In this document: one piece after another, positions 19,123 to 26,833 of the stretch
Layout: each line of letters begins with the position of its first letter
How positions within the stretch are numbered: position 1 is the first letter of the stretch
NCBI RefSeq assembly: GCF_900230225.1
Contig: NZ_OCNH01000010.1
Coordinates: 1-64,000 of the forward strand
DNA: 64,000 bases
Direction: 5' to 3'
Source of the DNA: Spirosoma fluviale
GTDB lineage: Bacteria; Bacteroidota; Bacteroidia; Cytophagales; Spirosomataceae
Program-made: the position numbers and the translations under genes
Notes under the pieces: generated by a model
Seen by the model: the letters and a program-made list of their open reading frames with translations, nothing else
What the model was told of the DNA's origin: nothing
Database searches by the model: none

Positions 19123-19207
19123 ACCGGGCGTCCCGCCCGGCCGTTACATGAACCGGTTGTCTATAAAAACTCATTCGTTCATTACCCTCCCGGGCGGGAC
19201 GCCCGGT
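19123..19207. repeat. Perfect 18-bp inverted repeat with 49-base loop
   Basis: Arms 19123-19140 and 19190-19207 (ACCGGGCGTCCCGCCCGG and complement) are exact reverse complements. Each arm is itself near-palindromic, so two small hairpins or one large one can form. It fills the gap before the PhnZ-like gene. Confidence 0.85.
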
Positions 19208-19214
19208 ACTACTC

Positions 19215-19763
19215 ATGGAAACTATTGCCAACCTCTTTGCCCAGGGCGGTGACGACGCCTATTTCGGCGAGCCGATCACCCAACTCGAACACGCGCTGCA
19301 ATGCGCTCAACTCGCCGAAGAAGCCGGTGCCGACGACGACACCATCGTGGCCGCTTTTCTGCACGACATTGGGCACCTGCTGCCACCCGATCTGGCCGGA
19401 GGCTATATGGACGGCTACGGCACCGTCGACCACGAACGCCTGGGAGCGGATTATCTGCGCGAGCGGGGCTTCTCGGAGAAAGTGGCGCAGCTGATTGAAA
19501 ATCACGTCAACGCCAAACGGTATCTGGTCTATAAAAACCCGGCTTACTTCGCCCGCCTATCGGAAGCGAGTTTGAAAACGCTGGAGTTTCAGGGTGGACC
19601 AATGACGGCCGCTGAAGCGTTATTATTTGAAACGAATCCTTACTTCAAAGGGATTCTCTTAATGCGAACCTGGGATGAACAGGCCAAAATACCCGGTTTG
19701 CCAACTCCCGGTATCGACTATTATATGTCGATTGTCGAGCGCAATGCTAATCGGGTTGATTAG
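19215..19763 (+). CDS. PhnZ-like HD-domain phosphonate oxygenase (phosphonate-associated HDIG protein)
   Basis: A 182-residue HD-domain protein of the phosphonate-operon group (TIGR03276 type). The metal and substrate residues known from PhnZ have counterparts: Tyr16 (AYFGEPITQLEHA), His26, the HD pair His50-Asp51 with His54 (FLHDIGHL), His73 (VDHERLGADYL), His97 (IENHVNAKRYL) and Asp154 (MRTWDEQAK). PhnZ is a mixed-valent di-iron oxygenase that turns 2-amino-1-hydroxyethylphosphonate into glycine and phosphate. Its hydroxylase partner PhnY is not seen here. Together with the hydrolase/oxidase pair at 11003 it gives the locus two possible C-P bond-breaking routes. Confidence 0.87.
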   Translation: METIANLFAQGGDDAYFGEPITQLEHALQCAQLAEEAGADDDTIVAAFLHDIGHLLPPDLAGGYMDGYGTVDHERLGADYLRERGFSEKVAQLIENHVNAKRYLVYKNPAYFARLSEASLKTLEFQGGPMTAAEALLFETNPYFKGILLMRTWDEQAKIPGLPTPGIDYYMSIVERNANRVD

Positions 19764-19811
19764 GTTGTACATTGGACAGTGGCGCTTTAATTGTTAAAAC
19801 TTCTGAATGGA

Positions 19812-19909
19812 TTGGCGACTATGTCTGGGCCAAGCTCCAGCTTGGCCTTTTGTATCTAGCTTTCTATTTATACGGCCAAGCTGGAGCTTGGCCCAGACAT
19901 AGTCGCCAA
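19812..19909. repeat. Perfect 36-bp inverted repeat between PhnZ-like and YncE/phosphatase genes
   Basis: Arms 19812-19847 and 19874-19909 are exact reverse complements around a 26-base loop. The arm contains the internal palindrome GGCCAAGCTCCAGCTTGGCC. It ends 17 bases before the next start codon, so it would sit in the leader of that gene or end the previous transcript. Confidence 0.92.
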
Positions 19910-19926
19910 TTTTTGTTCACATTTCT

Positions 19927-22692
19927 ATGAGGTACTTTTTCCTTTGTGGTTTCCTTTTTACTACGCTTCATGCCCTTGCTCAGCCGAAGCCCAAAACCTA
20001 CGCGACCTTACAGGTACCCGGTAGGGCCGAGTTTTGCAAAATAGACGTCAGTGGAAAATCGGTGCTACCAAGCGGTCGCTACGTAACCCCGGCGGGCCAG
20101 ACCATTCGCATTGCCAATGACCCCTTCGGGCTGGCGGTTTCGCCCAATGGACAGAAAGCGGTGTCGCTGCACGATGGTATCTTAACGGTATTTAACTTGG
20201 CCAACTTCCAGGCCACTCGTGTTCCCGATTATGCCGGTAAAATTCCGCCTGCCCTGAAAGCGGGTTCGTTTCTGGGTGTGGCTTTCGCTCCCGACAACCG
20301 CATGGCTTACCTGAGTAATGGCGACAAAGGACGGGTGCTGGTTTTCGATACCGAGACGTTCCGAACCACCGATAGCATCAACCTCGACGGCAATGGCTAT
20401 ACCGATAGCTTTACGTCGGATTTGCTGTTAAATGGCAATGAACTGCTGGTTCTCGACCGGGCTAATTTCCGGCTGGTGCGCATCGACATAGCCACCAAAA
20501 AAATCACCGCGTCCATTCCTACCGGACGCCAGCCTTTTGGCCTCGCCATCAGTCCCGACCGTAAGCTGGCCTTTGTGGCGAACGTGGGCTTGTATGCCTA
20601 CCCAAAAGTACCGGGAGTGACGAAGACCAATAAAGACACCATGGCCCTGAAATTCCCACCCTACGCAGCGCACACCAAAGAGTCGGCGGAAGGGGTGGAG
20701 GTGGAAGGCCGACGGATTCCGGGACTGGGCAGCCCATTGGCCGACGAAGCCATGAGCGTTTGGACGGTGAATCTGGGTACGAACAAGGTGGTCAGTAAGG
20801 CCAAGACGGGCGTGCAGATTGGTGAAATGATTGAAGAAGCCGAAGTGGTGGGCGGCTCATCGCCGAATTCGGTGGTGGTGGGTAGTCGGTACGCGTACGT
20901 GTCCAACGCTACCAACGACAACATTTCCATTCTGGACTACAAACCGGCCAGTCCGTCGGCCAAACGACAGGTCGGTACGATTTCGCTCAAAGTCGACCCG
21001 AAACTGGACCGCTACCGGGGACTGATGCCCTTTGGGATGGCCCTGACCAAAGACCAGAAGACCCTGTACGTTGCTTTGCTGGCGCTCAATGCGGTGGCCG
21101 TAGTCGACGTACCCACCCGTAAAGTCCGGGGGCTGATCCCGACCGGATGGGGGCCAACCCGCGTGGCGTTGTCGCCGGATGAGAAGACCGTATATGTTAT
21201 ATCGGCGCGGGGTCACGGAGCGGGGCCAAATGGGGGCGCGACCTTCGTAAAACCACCGCAGGGAACGTACATCGGCGATATTCAACTGGGAACATTCCAA
21301 GCCGTTTCGGTGCCGGATGCGGCTCAGCTAGCGACCTACACAAAGCAAACTTTAGCCAATACTTACGATACGGTTACCCTTACCGACGATGGCCGCAATC
21401 CATTGCCGGTATTACCCAAAACTCGCCAGTCGCCCATAAAACACATCGTGTACATCACAAAAGAAAACCGAACCTACGATGAGGTATTAGGGCAACTGAA
21501 AGCAGGTGCCAATGGCGATTCGACACTGGCTCGGTTTGGGGAAGGGGTGACTATCAAAACCCGCGTCTCGACCAGCCGGGGAACAAGCGGACGCACGACC
21601 GACAATGCCGTAGACAGCGTTCGGGTAACGGGGGCCGACATCATGCCGAACCACATACGAGTGGCGCGGCAGTTTGCATTTTCCGATAATTTCTACTGCG
21701 ATTCCGACGCCAGTATCCACGGTCACCACTGGATGCTGGGCACCATTCCCAACGAATGGGTAGAGGCCAACGCGGCTTCGGAAGGGCGGTTCGACATGGA
21801 TTCCAAAGCCCCCGGTCGGCGGTTTCCCAAAGCGTCAGGTGCAATAGATCCCGAAGACTACAACGAGATTGGCGGACTCTGGGAAGCCTTCGAGCGCAAC
21901 AAGGTTTCGCTCTACAATTTTGGCCAAGTCAATGAATTTGCCGGGAACGTAGAAGAGTGGACAACCACGCAGTTTGGCGCGGCCCAGTCGGTAGTGTTTC
22001 CCATGCCGAAAGCCGTTTATCCGCACACCTCGCGTGATTTTGCCGGGTACAACACCAATGTTCCCGATCAATACCGGATGGAGCAGTTCGAGCGGGAGTT
22101 CACGGCGAAGTGGATAAAGGGAAAAGAGAAAATGCCGCAATTCGTGACGATGCAGATTCCCAACGACCACGGTGCGGGGCCTCGTCCGGGCTTCGCTTAT
22201 CCCTATCTGCATTCATACATGGCCGATAACGATCTGGCGGTTGGCCGGGTGCTGCACTTCCTGTCGCGGACTAAATACTGGAAAAACATGCTCGTCATCA
22301 TCACCGAAGATGACCCGCAGGGGGGCGTCGACCATATCGATGCACACCGGTCGATCCTGCTGATGGCCGGGCCGTACGTAAAGCGGGGCTATGTGTCTCA
22401 TACCCACGCCAATTTTGGGTCGATTCTTAAAACCATGTACAACATCCTCGGCGTTCCGTACGTGAACCAGTACGACCAAACGGCCTCGTTGTTACAGGAT
22501 TTCTTTACCAATAAACCTGATTTCAGACCCTATGAGGTGGTATTGCCCGATGGCCGGGTGTTCGACCCGCAGGCAGCCATGAAGCCCTACAAAAAAGTAT
22601 TCGACTGGCGTAAAATCCAGAAAGGCCCCGAAATGGACGACCGCGCCGACCAGCGCGCCGAACATTACCGCCAACAAAATGGGGAGTATTAA
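19927..22692 (+). CDS. Exported YncE-like beta-propeller fused to phosphoesterase/phosphatase domain
   Basis: A 921-residue protein with signal peptide (MRYFFLCGFLFTTLHALAQ). Residues about 40-480 form a YncE-type propeller of repeated FGLAVSPNGQKAVSL and PTRVALSPDEKTVYVI-like blades. Residues about 500-880 are a phosphoesterase domain of the alkaline-phosphatase/phospholipase C superfamily: IKHIVYITKENRTYDEVLG, PNHIRVARQFAFSDNFY, IHGHHWM, MQIPNDHGAG and ITEDDPQGGVDHIDAHRS. The Asn-Arg-Thr in KENRTYDE takes the place of the nucleophile region. Export and position suggest it liberates phosphate or a phosphonate from an extracellular ester; this is inference. Confidence 0.87.
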   Translation: MRYFFLCGFLFTTLHALAQPKPKTYATLQVPGRAEFCKIDVSGKSVLPSGRYVTPAGQTIRIANDPFGLAVSPNGQKAVSLHDGILTVFNLANFQATRVPDYAGKIPPALKAGSFLGVAFAPDNRMAYLSNGDKGRVLVFDTETFRTTDSINLDGNGYTDSFTSDLLLNGNELLVLDRANFRLVRIDIATKKITASIPTGRQPFGLAISPDRKLAFVANVGLYAYPKVPGVTKTNKDTMALKFPPYAAHTKESAEGVEVEGRRIPGLGSPLADEAMSVWTVNLGTNKVVSKAKTGVQIGEMIEEAEVVGGSSPNSVVVGSRYAYVSNATNDNISILDYKPASPSAKRQVGTISLKVDPKLDRYRGLMPFGMALTKDQKTLYVALLALNAVAVVDVPTRKVRGLIPTGWGPTRVALSPDEKTVYVISARGHGAGPNGGATFVKPPQGTYIGDIQLGTFQAVSVPDAAQLATYTKQTLANTYDTVTLTDDGRNPLPVLPKTRQSPIKHIVYITKENRTYDEVLGQLKAGANGDSTLARFGEGVTIKTRVSTSRGTSGRTTDNAVDSVRVTGADIMPNHIRVARQFAFSDNFYCDSDASIHGHHWMLGTIPNEWVEANAASEGRFDMDSKAPGRRFPKASGAIDPEDYNEIGGLWEAFERNKVSLYNFGQVNEFAGNVEEWTTTQFGAAQSVVFPMPKAVYPHTSRDFAGYNTNVPDQYRMEQFEREFTAKWIKGKEKMPQFVTMQIPNDHGAGPRPGFAYPYLHSYMADNDLAVGRVLHFLSRTKYWKNMLVIITEDDPQGGVDHIDAHRSILLMAGPYVKRGYVSHTHANFGSILKTMYNILGVPYVNQYDQTASLLQDFFTNKPDFRPYEVVLPDGRVFDPQAAMKPYKKVFDWRKIQKGPEMDDRADQRAEHYRQQNGEY

Positions 22693-22693
22693 T

Positions 22694-22717
22694 TGTAGTG
22701 CCGACCGTCCCGGTCGG
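22694..22717. repeat. Solitary half of the GTAGTRCCGACCGTC repeat family
   Basis: GTAGTGCCGACCGTCCCGG begins just after the stop codon and resembles the arms of the large inverted repeat at 63505-63619, which begin with GTAGTACCGACCGTC and contain CCGTCCC and GGTCGG. Here no inverted second copy is near. Confidence 0.55.
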
Positions 22718-22770
22718 GCGGAGCCATGATAAAAACACGCTCGTTATTTGCCACTAGGCTCATTAAGGTG

Positions 22771-22943
22771 AAAGTTTAAACAATGACCCTGTTTAAACTT
22801 TTATTTCGAGTCCGAATTTGTCATCCCGACGCAGGAGGGATCTTCGGTAGGCGGGATGTTTTTTTACTCCTACTGAAGATCCCTCCTGCGTCGGGATGAC
22901 AAAAAATGCCTAATTCACCTTGAAAAATAAAAGTTTAAACAGG
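22771..22943. repeat. Nested inverted repeats: 29-bp hairpin inside a 19-bp outer pair
   Basis: The inner hairpin has exact 29-base arms 22817-22845 and 22875-22903 (core CATCCCGACGCAGGAGGGAT). It is enclosed by a second exact inverted pair of 19 bases, 22788-22806 and 22925-22943, built round GTTTAAAC. A third GTTTAAAC-type arm at 22771-22781 can pair with 22791-22801 instead, so two competing folds exist. The outer right arm lies just before the TonB-receptor start. Confidence 0.82.
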
Positions 22944-22970
22944 TTCAATGTCAACGTTTCCCAATTCTTT

Positions 22971-25232
22971 ATGAATCGCTTACCCATTCTTTTTTGGGCT
23001 CTATTGAGTAGCTTTTTTGCCAATTCACAAACCCTGACGGGCGTTGTCCGGGATGCGCGAACCGATCTGCCCCTTACCGGTGTGGCGGTGCGCGTGCTGC
23101 AAACGAGCCAGGGCGTCGTTACCAATTCGCTGGGTGAGTTTAGCCTTTACAACCTGCCGCCGGGCACGCTCACTCTTCGTATCAGTTCCGTTGGGTACCG
23201 GGCGCATGAGGAGGCTGTTTCGGCAAATCGTTCTGATCAGAAACTAGCCATTCGGTTGTCGGCCCAGATTATACAGCTTAACCAGCAGACCGTTACCACG
23301 GCGCAGCGTACCGAATCTCCCGATTTTATTCGGCCCGAAGTGACCAGCGTGGTGTCGGCCCGCGATTTGCGCCAGCGTGCCCCGCGCACCGTTCCCGAAG
23401 CGTTATTTGGGACAACGGGCGTTTGGTTGCAGAAAACGAATCATGGGGGCGGGTCGCCGTTCGTGCGGGGGCTGACAGGTCAGCAGACGCTGCTGCTGGT
23501 CGATGGCATTCGGCTCAACAACGCTACCTTTCGCTCCGGTCCCAATCAGTATCTCAATACCATCGACCCACAGAGCGTTCGCCAGATTGAAGTTGTGCGG
23601 AGTACAGGCTCGGTGGCCTACGGGTCCGATGCCATCGGTGGCGTTGTCAACGTGCTGACGAATAACCCACAATTTTCGGATAAACCGGGCGTAACGGGGA
23701 GTTTTTTCGGTAAAGCCATGACGCAGGATATGGAATACAGCGGCCGGGCCGAACTGGGATTTTCGTCGGCCAATGTGGCTGTTCTGGGTGCGCTGGCTTA
23801 CCGTAAGTTTGGTGATCTGGTGGCAGGAGAGGGGTTGGGTAAAGAGTCGCCGACGGGCTATAATCAGCTTTCCGGCGACATAAAAGCCCGTTTTCGGCTC
23901 TCGAATCGGCTGGTGGCAACGGCCGCCTACCAACACCTGAATCAGGACAGCGTGCCGGTGTATCATCGGGTTAAGCTGGAGAATTACGCCTACTATCTGT
24001 TCAACCCGCAACGGCGGAAGCTCGCTTATGCCCGGCTGGAAGGGTTTTACAATCGCCCGTGGCTCGAATCGGTTCAGTTAACCGCGTCGTGGCAGCAGCA
24101 AACGGAAGGACATCAGAGTCAGCGAAACAGTAACCCGACGGCCATTTACGAACGCGATGAGACCACCTCGACCGGGCTGACGCTGCTTGCCCGCGCCAAT
24201 CCGGCGCGTTTCTGGCAAATGCAGAATGGCATTGAATGGTATCATGACGGAGTCGGTAGCACACGCGAAGATGTAAATACGCAGACCAAAGCCATAACCC
24301 CCAAAAGGGGCTTGTATCCCGATGGGGCTTCGATGAACAGTCTGGCCGTTTTTTCGCTCCATACCCTAACCTTTGATCGCCTGACCCTCACCGGTGGAGC
24401 GCGTTATAACGCCTTTTCGATCCGAATACCGGAACAGGCACTGGGTTCGGCGGGAACGGGGAATGCTCAAGTACGACCATCGGCGGTTGTCGGAAACGTA
24501 GGCGTTTCGTATGCGATTGTGCCTGCGGTACGTTTGGTCGGTTCACTGCAATCGGCCTTTCGTGCGCCCAATGTTGATGACCTTGGTACGCTGGGCATCG
24601 TTGATTTTCGGTACGAAGTGCCCAACGCTGCTCTCAAGCCGGAGCAGTCATTTAACAAAGAAGTTGGGGTTAAAATCCGTACCCAACGCTTCTCGGCTAC
24701 GGTGCTGGCCTACCACAACCGGCTGAGTAACTTCATCAGCCGGGTTCGGTCCGGTGCCGATTCCATACAGGGGTATCCGGTCTATCTGAAGCAAAACAGC
24801 GCCGAGTCGTTCATTCGTGGCCTCGAAGCCGATGTCGAATATGAGTTCGCTGATAACTGGCTGGCCTATGCCGGAGCCACCTATACCTACGGGCAAAACA
24901 AAACGGCTAACGAGCCATTTCGCCGGATTCCACCCGCAAACGGTCGCTTAAGCCTCACTTATCAACCCGTTACGGGTTGGTGGGCACGAGCTGAATTACT
25001 CGTGGCCGGGGCACAAACCCGGCTGGCTCAGGGCGACAAAGACGACAACCGAATCACCAAAGGGGGCACACCTGCCTGGCAGGTCATAAATCTGAACGGT
25101 GGTTACCGGTGGCGCTCCTTGACCCTCAGTGCCGAGCTACAAAACCTGACCAACCAAGCCTACCGCACACATGGCTCCGGGGTGGATGGCGTTGGGCGGA
25201 GTGCATGGCTGTCGGTACTGGTGAACTGGTAA
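22971..25232 (+). CDS. TonB-dependent outer membrane receptor of the phosphonate locus
   Basis: About 753 residues from the ATG at 22971, which places the signal peptide MNRLPILFWALLSSFFANSQ at the N-terminus. The upstream TTG at 22920 would begin inside the inverted repeat and is less likely. Next come a carboxypeptidase-like domain (LTGVVRDARTDLPLTGVAV), the plug (RAPRTVPEALFGTTGVWLQK, GGGSPFVRGLTGQQTLLLVD, VVRSTGSVAYGSDAIGGVVN) and the barrel up to the terminal strand RSAWLSVLVNW. It is a siderophore/vitamin-receptor-like TBDT, distinct from the SusC type, and has no SusD partner. It may take up the small phosphonate product. Confidence 0.9.
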   Translation: MNRLPILFWALLSSFFANSQTLTGVVRDARTDLPLTGVAVRVLQTSQGVVTNSLGEFSLYNLPPGTLTLRISSVGYRAHEEAVSANRSDQKLAIRLSAQIIQLNQQTVTTAQRTESPDFIRPEVTSVVSARDLRQRAPRTVPEALFGTTGVWLQKTNHGGGSPFVRGLTGQQTLLLVDGIRLNNATFRSGPNQYLNTIDPQSVRQIEVVRSTGSVAYGSDAIGGVVNVLTNNPQFSDKPGVTGSFFGKAMTQDMEYSGRAELGFSSANVAVLGALAYRKFGDLVAGEGLGKESPTGYNQLSGDIKARFRLSNRLVATAAYQHLNQDSVPVYHRVKLENYAYYLFNPQRRKLAYARLEGFYNRPWLESVQLTASWQQQTEGHQSQRNSNPTAIYERDETTSTGLTLLARANPARFWQMQNGIEWYHDGVGSTREDVNTQTKAITPKRGLYPDGASMNSLAVFSLHTLTFDRLTLTGGARYNAFSIRIPEQALGSAGTGNAQVRPSAVVGNVGVSYAIVPAVRLVGSLQSAFRAPNVDDLGTLGIVDFRYEVPNAALKPEQSFNKEVGVKIRTQRFSATVLAYHNRLSNFISRVRSGADSIQGYPVYLKQNSAESFIRGLEADVEYEFADNWLAYAGATYTYGQNKTANEPFRRIPPANGRLSLTYQPVTGWWARAELLVAGAQTRLAQGDKDDNRITKGGTPAWQVINLNGGYRWRSLTLSAELQNLTNQAYRTHGSGVDGVGRSAWLSVLVNW

Positions 25233-25351
25233 AGCTTTCTGACTTTTACGAAACAAAGTAGTACAGGCCGATTTTGTTTTATCTTGCGTTTTAGCGCCCC
25301 AATTCACCGTTTGTAATATCCCTTAATCATCAACATTAACGCAAGCTATTC

Positions 25352-26638
25352 GTGAAATCACCCGCTTTTCTCCGCAATCCAACGGCCTTCATGCTCTTTG
25401 GCGCTACGGCTGCCTTTTGCACCTACGCCTGCATGTACGCCTTTCGGAAAGGGATCACCGCCGTTACCTTCGAGGGGATGGCCTTCGCGGGGGTCAGCTA
25501 CAAAATCTGGCTCGTAACGGCTCAGGTATTTGGCTATGCGGTTTCGAAAGGAATCGGGGTGAAGGTCGTGGCTGAAATGTCGCCGGGACGACGGGCTATT
25601 AGTCTGCTGTTTTTTGTGGGTTTTGCGTTGCTGGCGTTACTCGGCTTTGCGCTGGTTCCGGCACCGTACAACATAATTTTTCTCTTCCTGAATGGCTTGC
25701 CGTTAGGCATGGTCTACGGCACTATGATCGGGTTTCTGGAAGGTCGCCGACAAACGGATGGGCTAGTCGCCGGGTTGACCGCTTCCTTTATTTTCGCGTC
25801 GGGTTTTGTAAAAACGGTAGCCCTGACCATTCGGGCCGACTGGGGCGTGTCGGAGTTCTGGCTTCCCTTCGTAACGGGTATGCTGTTTGTGCTACCGATG
25901 TTGATTTCGGTGTACGCCCTAACCTTACTGCCGCCCCCCACCGCCGAAGATCGCGCCCTGCGTACCGAACGTAAACCCATGGACGGGGCCGAACGGCGGG
26001 CGTTTGTTCGAACGTTCAGACCAGGGCTTGTTCTGCTTATTATTTCCTACGTGTTCCTGTCCGCCTTCCGCGATTTTCGCGACAACTTCGGCCCTGAAAT
26101 TCTGAAGGATGCGGGCGTTGAGAACCCCGGCATTTTCGCCAAAACCGAAACAATGGTCGCCCTTGGTATCCTGATCGTGATGGCGTTGCTGCAGCGGGTA
26201 ACCCAAAATTTTCGGGCATTCGCCCTGCTCAACGGCCTGATGCTGCTCGGTGGGGCGTTGGTTGGCTTGAGCACGTATGCGTATTCAATAGGGACCCTAT
26301 CGGCCGGGAACTGGTTTCTGCTGACTGGTATGGGGCTTTACATGGCCTATGTGCCCTGCAATGGCCTCTATTTTGAACGTCTGATTGCGTCTTTCCGCTA
26401 CGTAGGCACAGTCGGTTTCATGGTCACGCTGGCCGACTGGTACGGGTATCTGGGCAGCGTTGGGGTGTTGCTCTACAAAAACTTCGGTCACGCCGATATT
26501 AGCTATCGGGAGTTCTTCATGGATGGCGCTTACATTTTGTCGATGGTATACGGCGTGCTGGTGATCGGGTCGTTTATCTATTTCCAGCGCAGGTATACGG
26601 CTGAAGTGGCGGTTCGGGTAGAAGAAGGCGTTGCTTAA
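25352..26638 (+). CDS. DUF5690-family MFS-like transporter
   Basis: A 428-residue polytopic membrane protein with about 12 hydrophobic segments, starting with GTG. The N-terminal region AAFCTYACMYAFRKGITAVTF and the block YKIWLVTAQVFGYAVSKGIG match, to my reading, the DUF5690 family, distantly like the organophosphate:phosphate antiporters of the MFS (GlpT/UhpC), which also carry the YxFRK motif in helix 1. As the last gene of the locus it is the best candidate for inner-membrane uptake of the phosphonate. Its 3' end is repeated in degenerate form at 26781-26832. Confidence 0.8.
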   Translation: MKSPAFLRNPTAFMLFGATAAFCTYACMYAFRKGITAVTFEGMAFAGVSYKIWLVTAQVFGYAVSKGIGVKVVAEMSPGRRAISLLFFVGFALLALLGFALVPAPYNIIFLFLNGLPLGMVYGTMIGFLEGRRQTDGLVAGLTASFIFASGFVKTVALTIRADWGVSEFWLPFVTGMLFVLPMLISVYALTLLPPPTAEDRALRTERKPMDGAERRAFVRTFRPGLVLLIISYVFLSAFRDFRDNFGPEILKDAGVENPGIFAKTETMVALGILIVMALLQRVTQNFRAFALLNGLMLLGGALVGLSTYAYSIGTLSAGNWFLLTGMGLYMAYVPCNGLYFERLIASFRYVGTVGFMVTLADWYGYLGSVGVLLYKNFGHADISYREFFMDGAYILSMVYGVLVIGSFIYFQRRYTAEVAVRVEEGVA

Positions 26639-26639
26639 C

Positions 26640-26756
26640 GTGGCGAGTGAATACTCGCTTTGAAAAAGGCACGAGCGAATGCTCGCGCCAGCAATTCCGT
26701 AATCTGGCGCGAGCATTCGCTCGTGCCTTTTCATATAGCGAGTATTCACTCGCCAC
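26640..26756. repeat. Nested perfect inverted repeats (20-bp outer, 28-bp inner)
   Basis: Outer arms 26640-26659 and 26737-26756 and inner arms 26664-26691 and 26704-26731 are both exact. The inner arm AAAAGGCACGAGCGAATGCT contains a REP-like palindrome GAGCGAATGCTC; the outer contains GCGAGTGAATACTCGC. A related single inner unit lies at 45656-45684. The right outer arm overlaps the copied GH43 3' end described next. Confidence 0.9.
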
Positions 26757-26780
26757 TAGGCCGCTTGATTCACAACGTTA
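26745..26780 (-). pseudogene. Remnant copy of the GH43 gene 3' end
   Basis: The segment repeats the last about 35 bases of the GH43 gene (26834-26868) with about four mismatches. Read on the minus strand it gives T-L-stop-I-K-R-P-S-G-E-stop against T-L-W-I-K-R-P-S-G-E-stop at the real gene end, so the Trp codon has become a stop. Confidence 0.75.
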
Positions 26781-26832
26781 CAGGTATACTGCTGAGGTGA
26801 CGGTTCGTGTGAAAGAAAGTGTGGCCTATCTA
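26781..26832 (+). pseudogene. Remnant copy of the DUF5690 gene 3' end
   Basis: This stretch aligns with 26590-26640, roughly 80 percent identical by eye. It encodes RYTAEVTVRVKESVA compared with RYTAEVAVRVEEGVA at the true C-terminus. It is out of any gene context and lies between the copied and the real GH43 end. Confidence 0.75.
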
Positions 26833-26833
26833 G

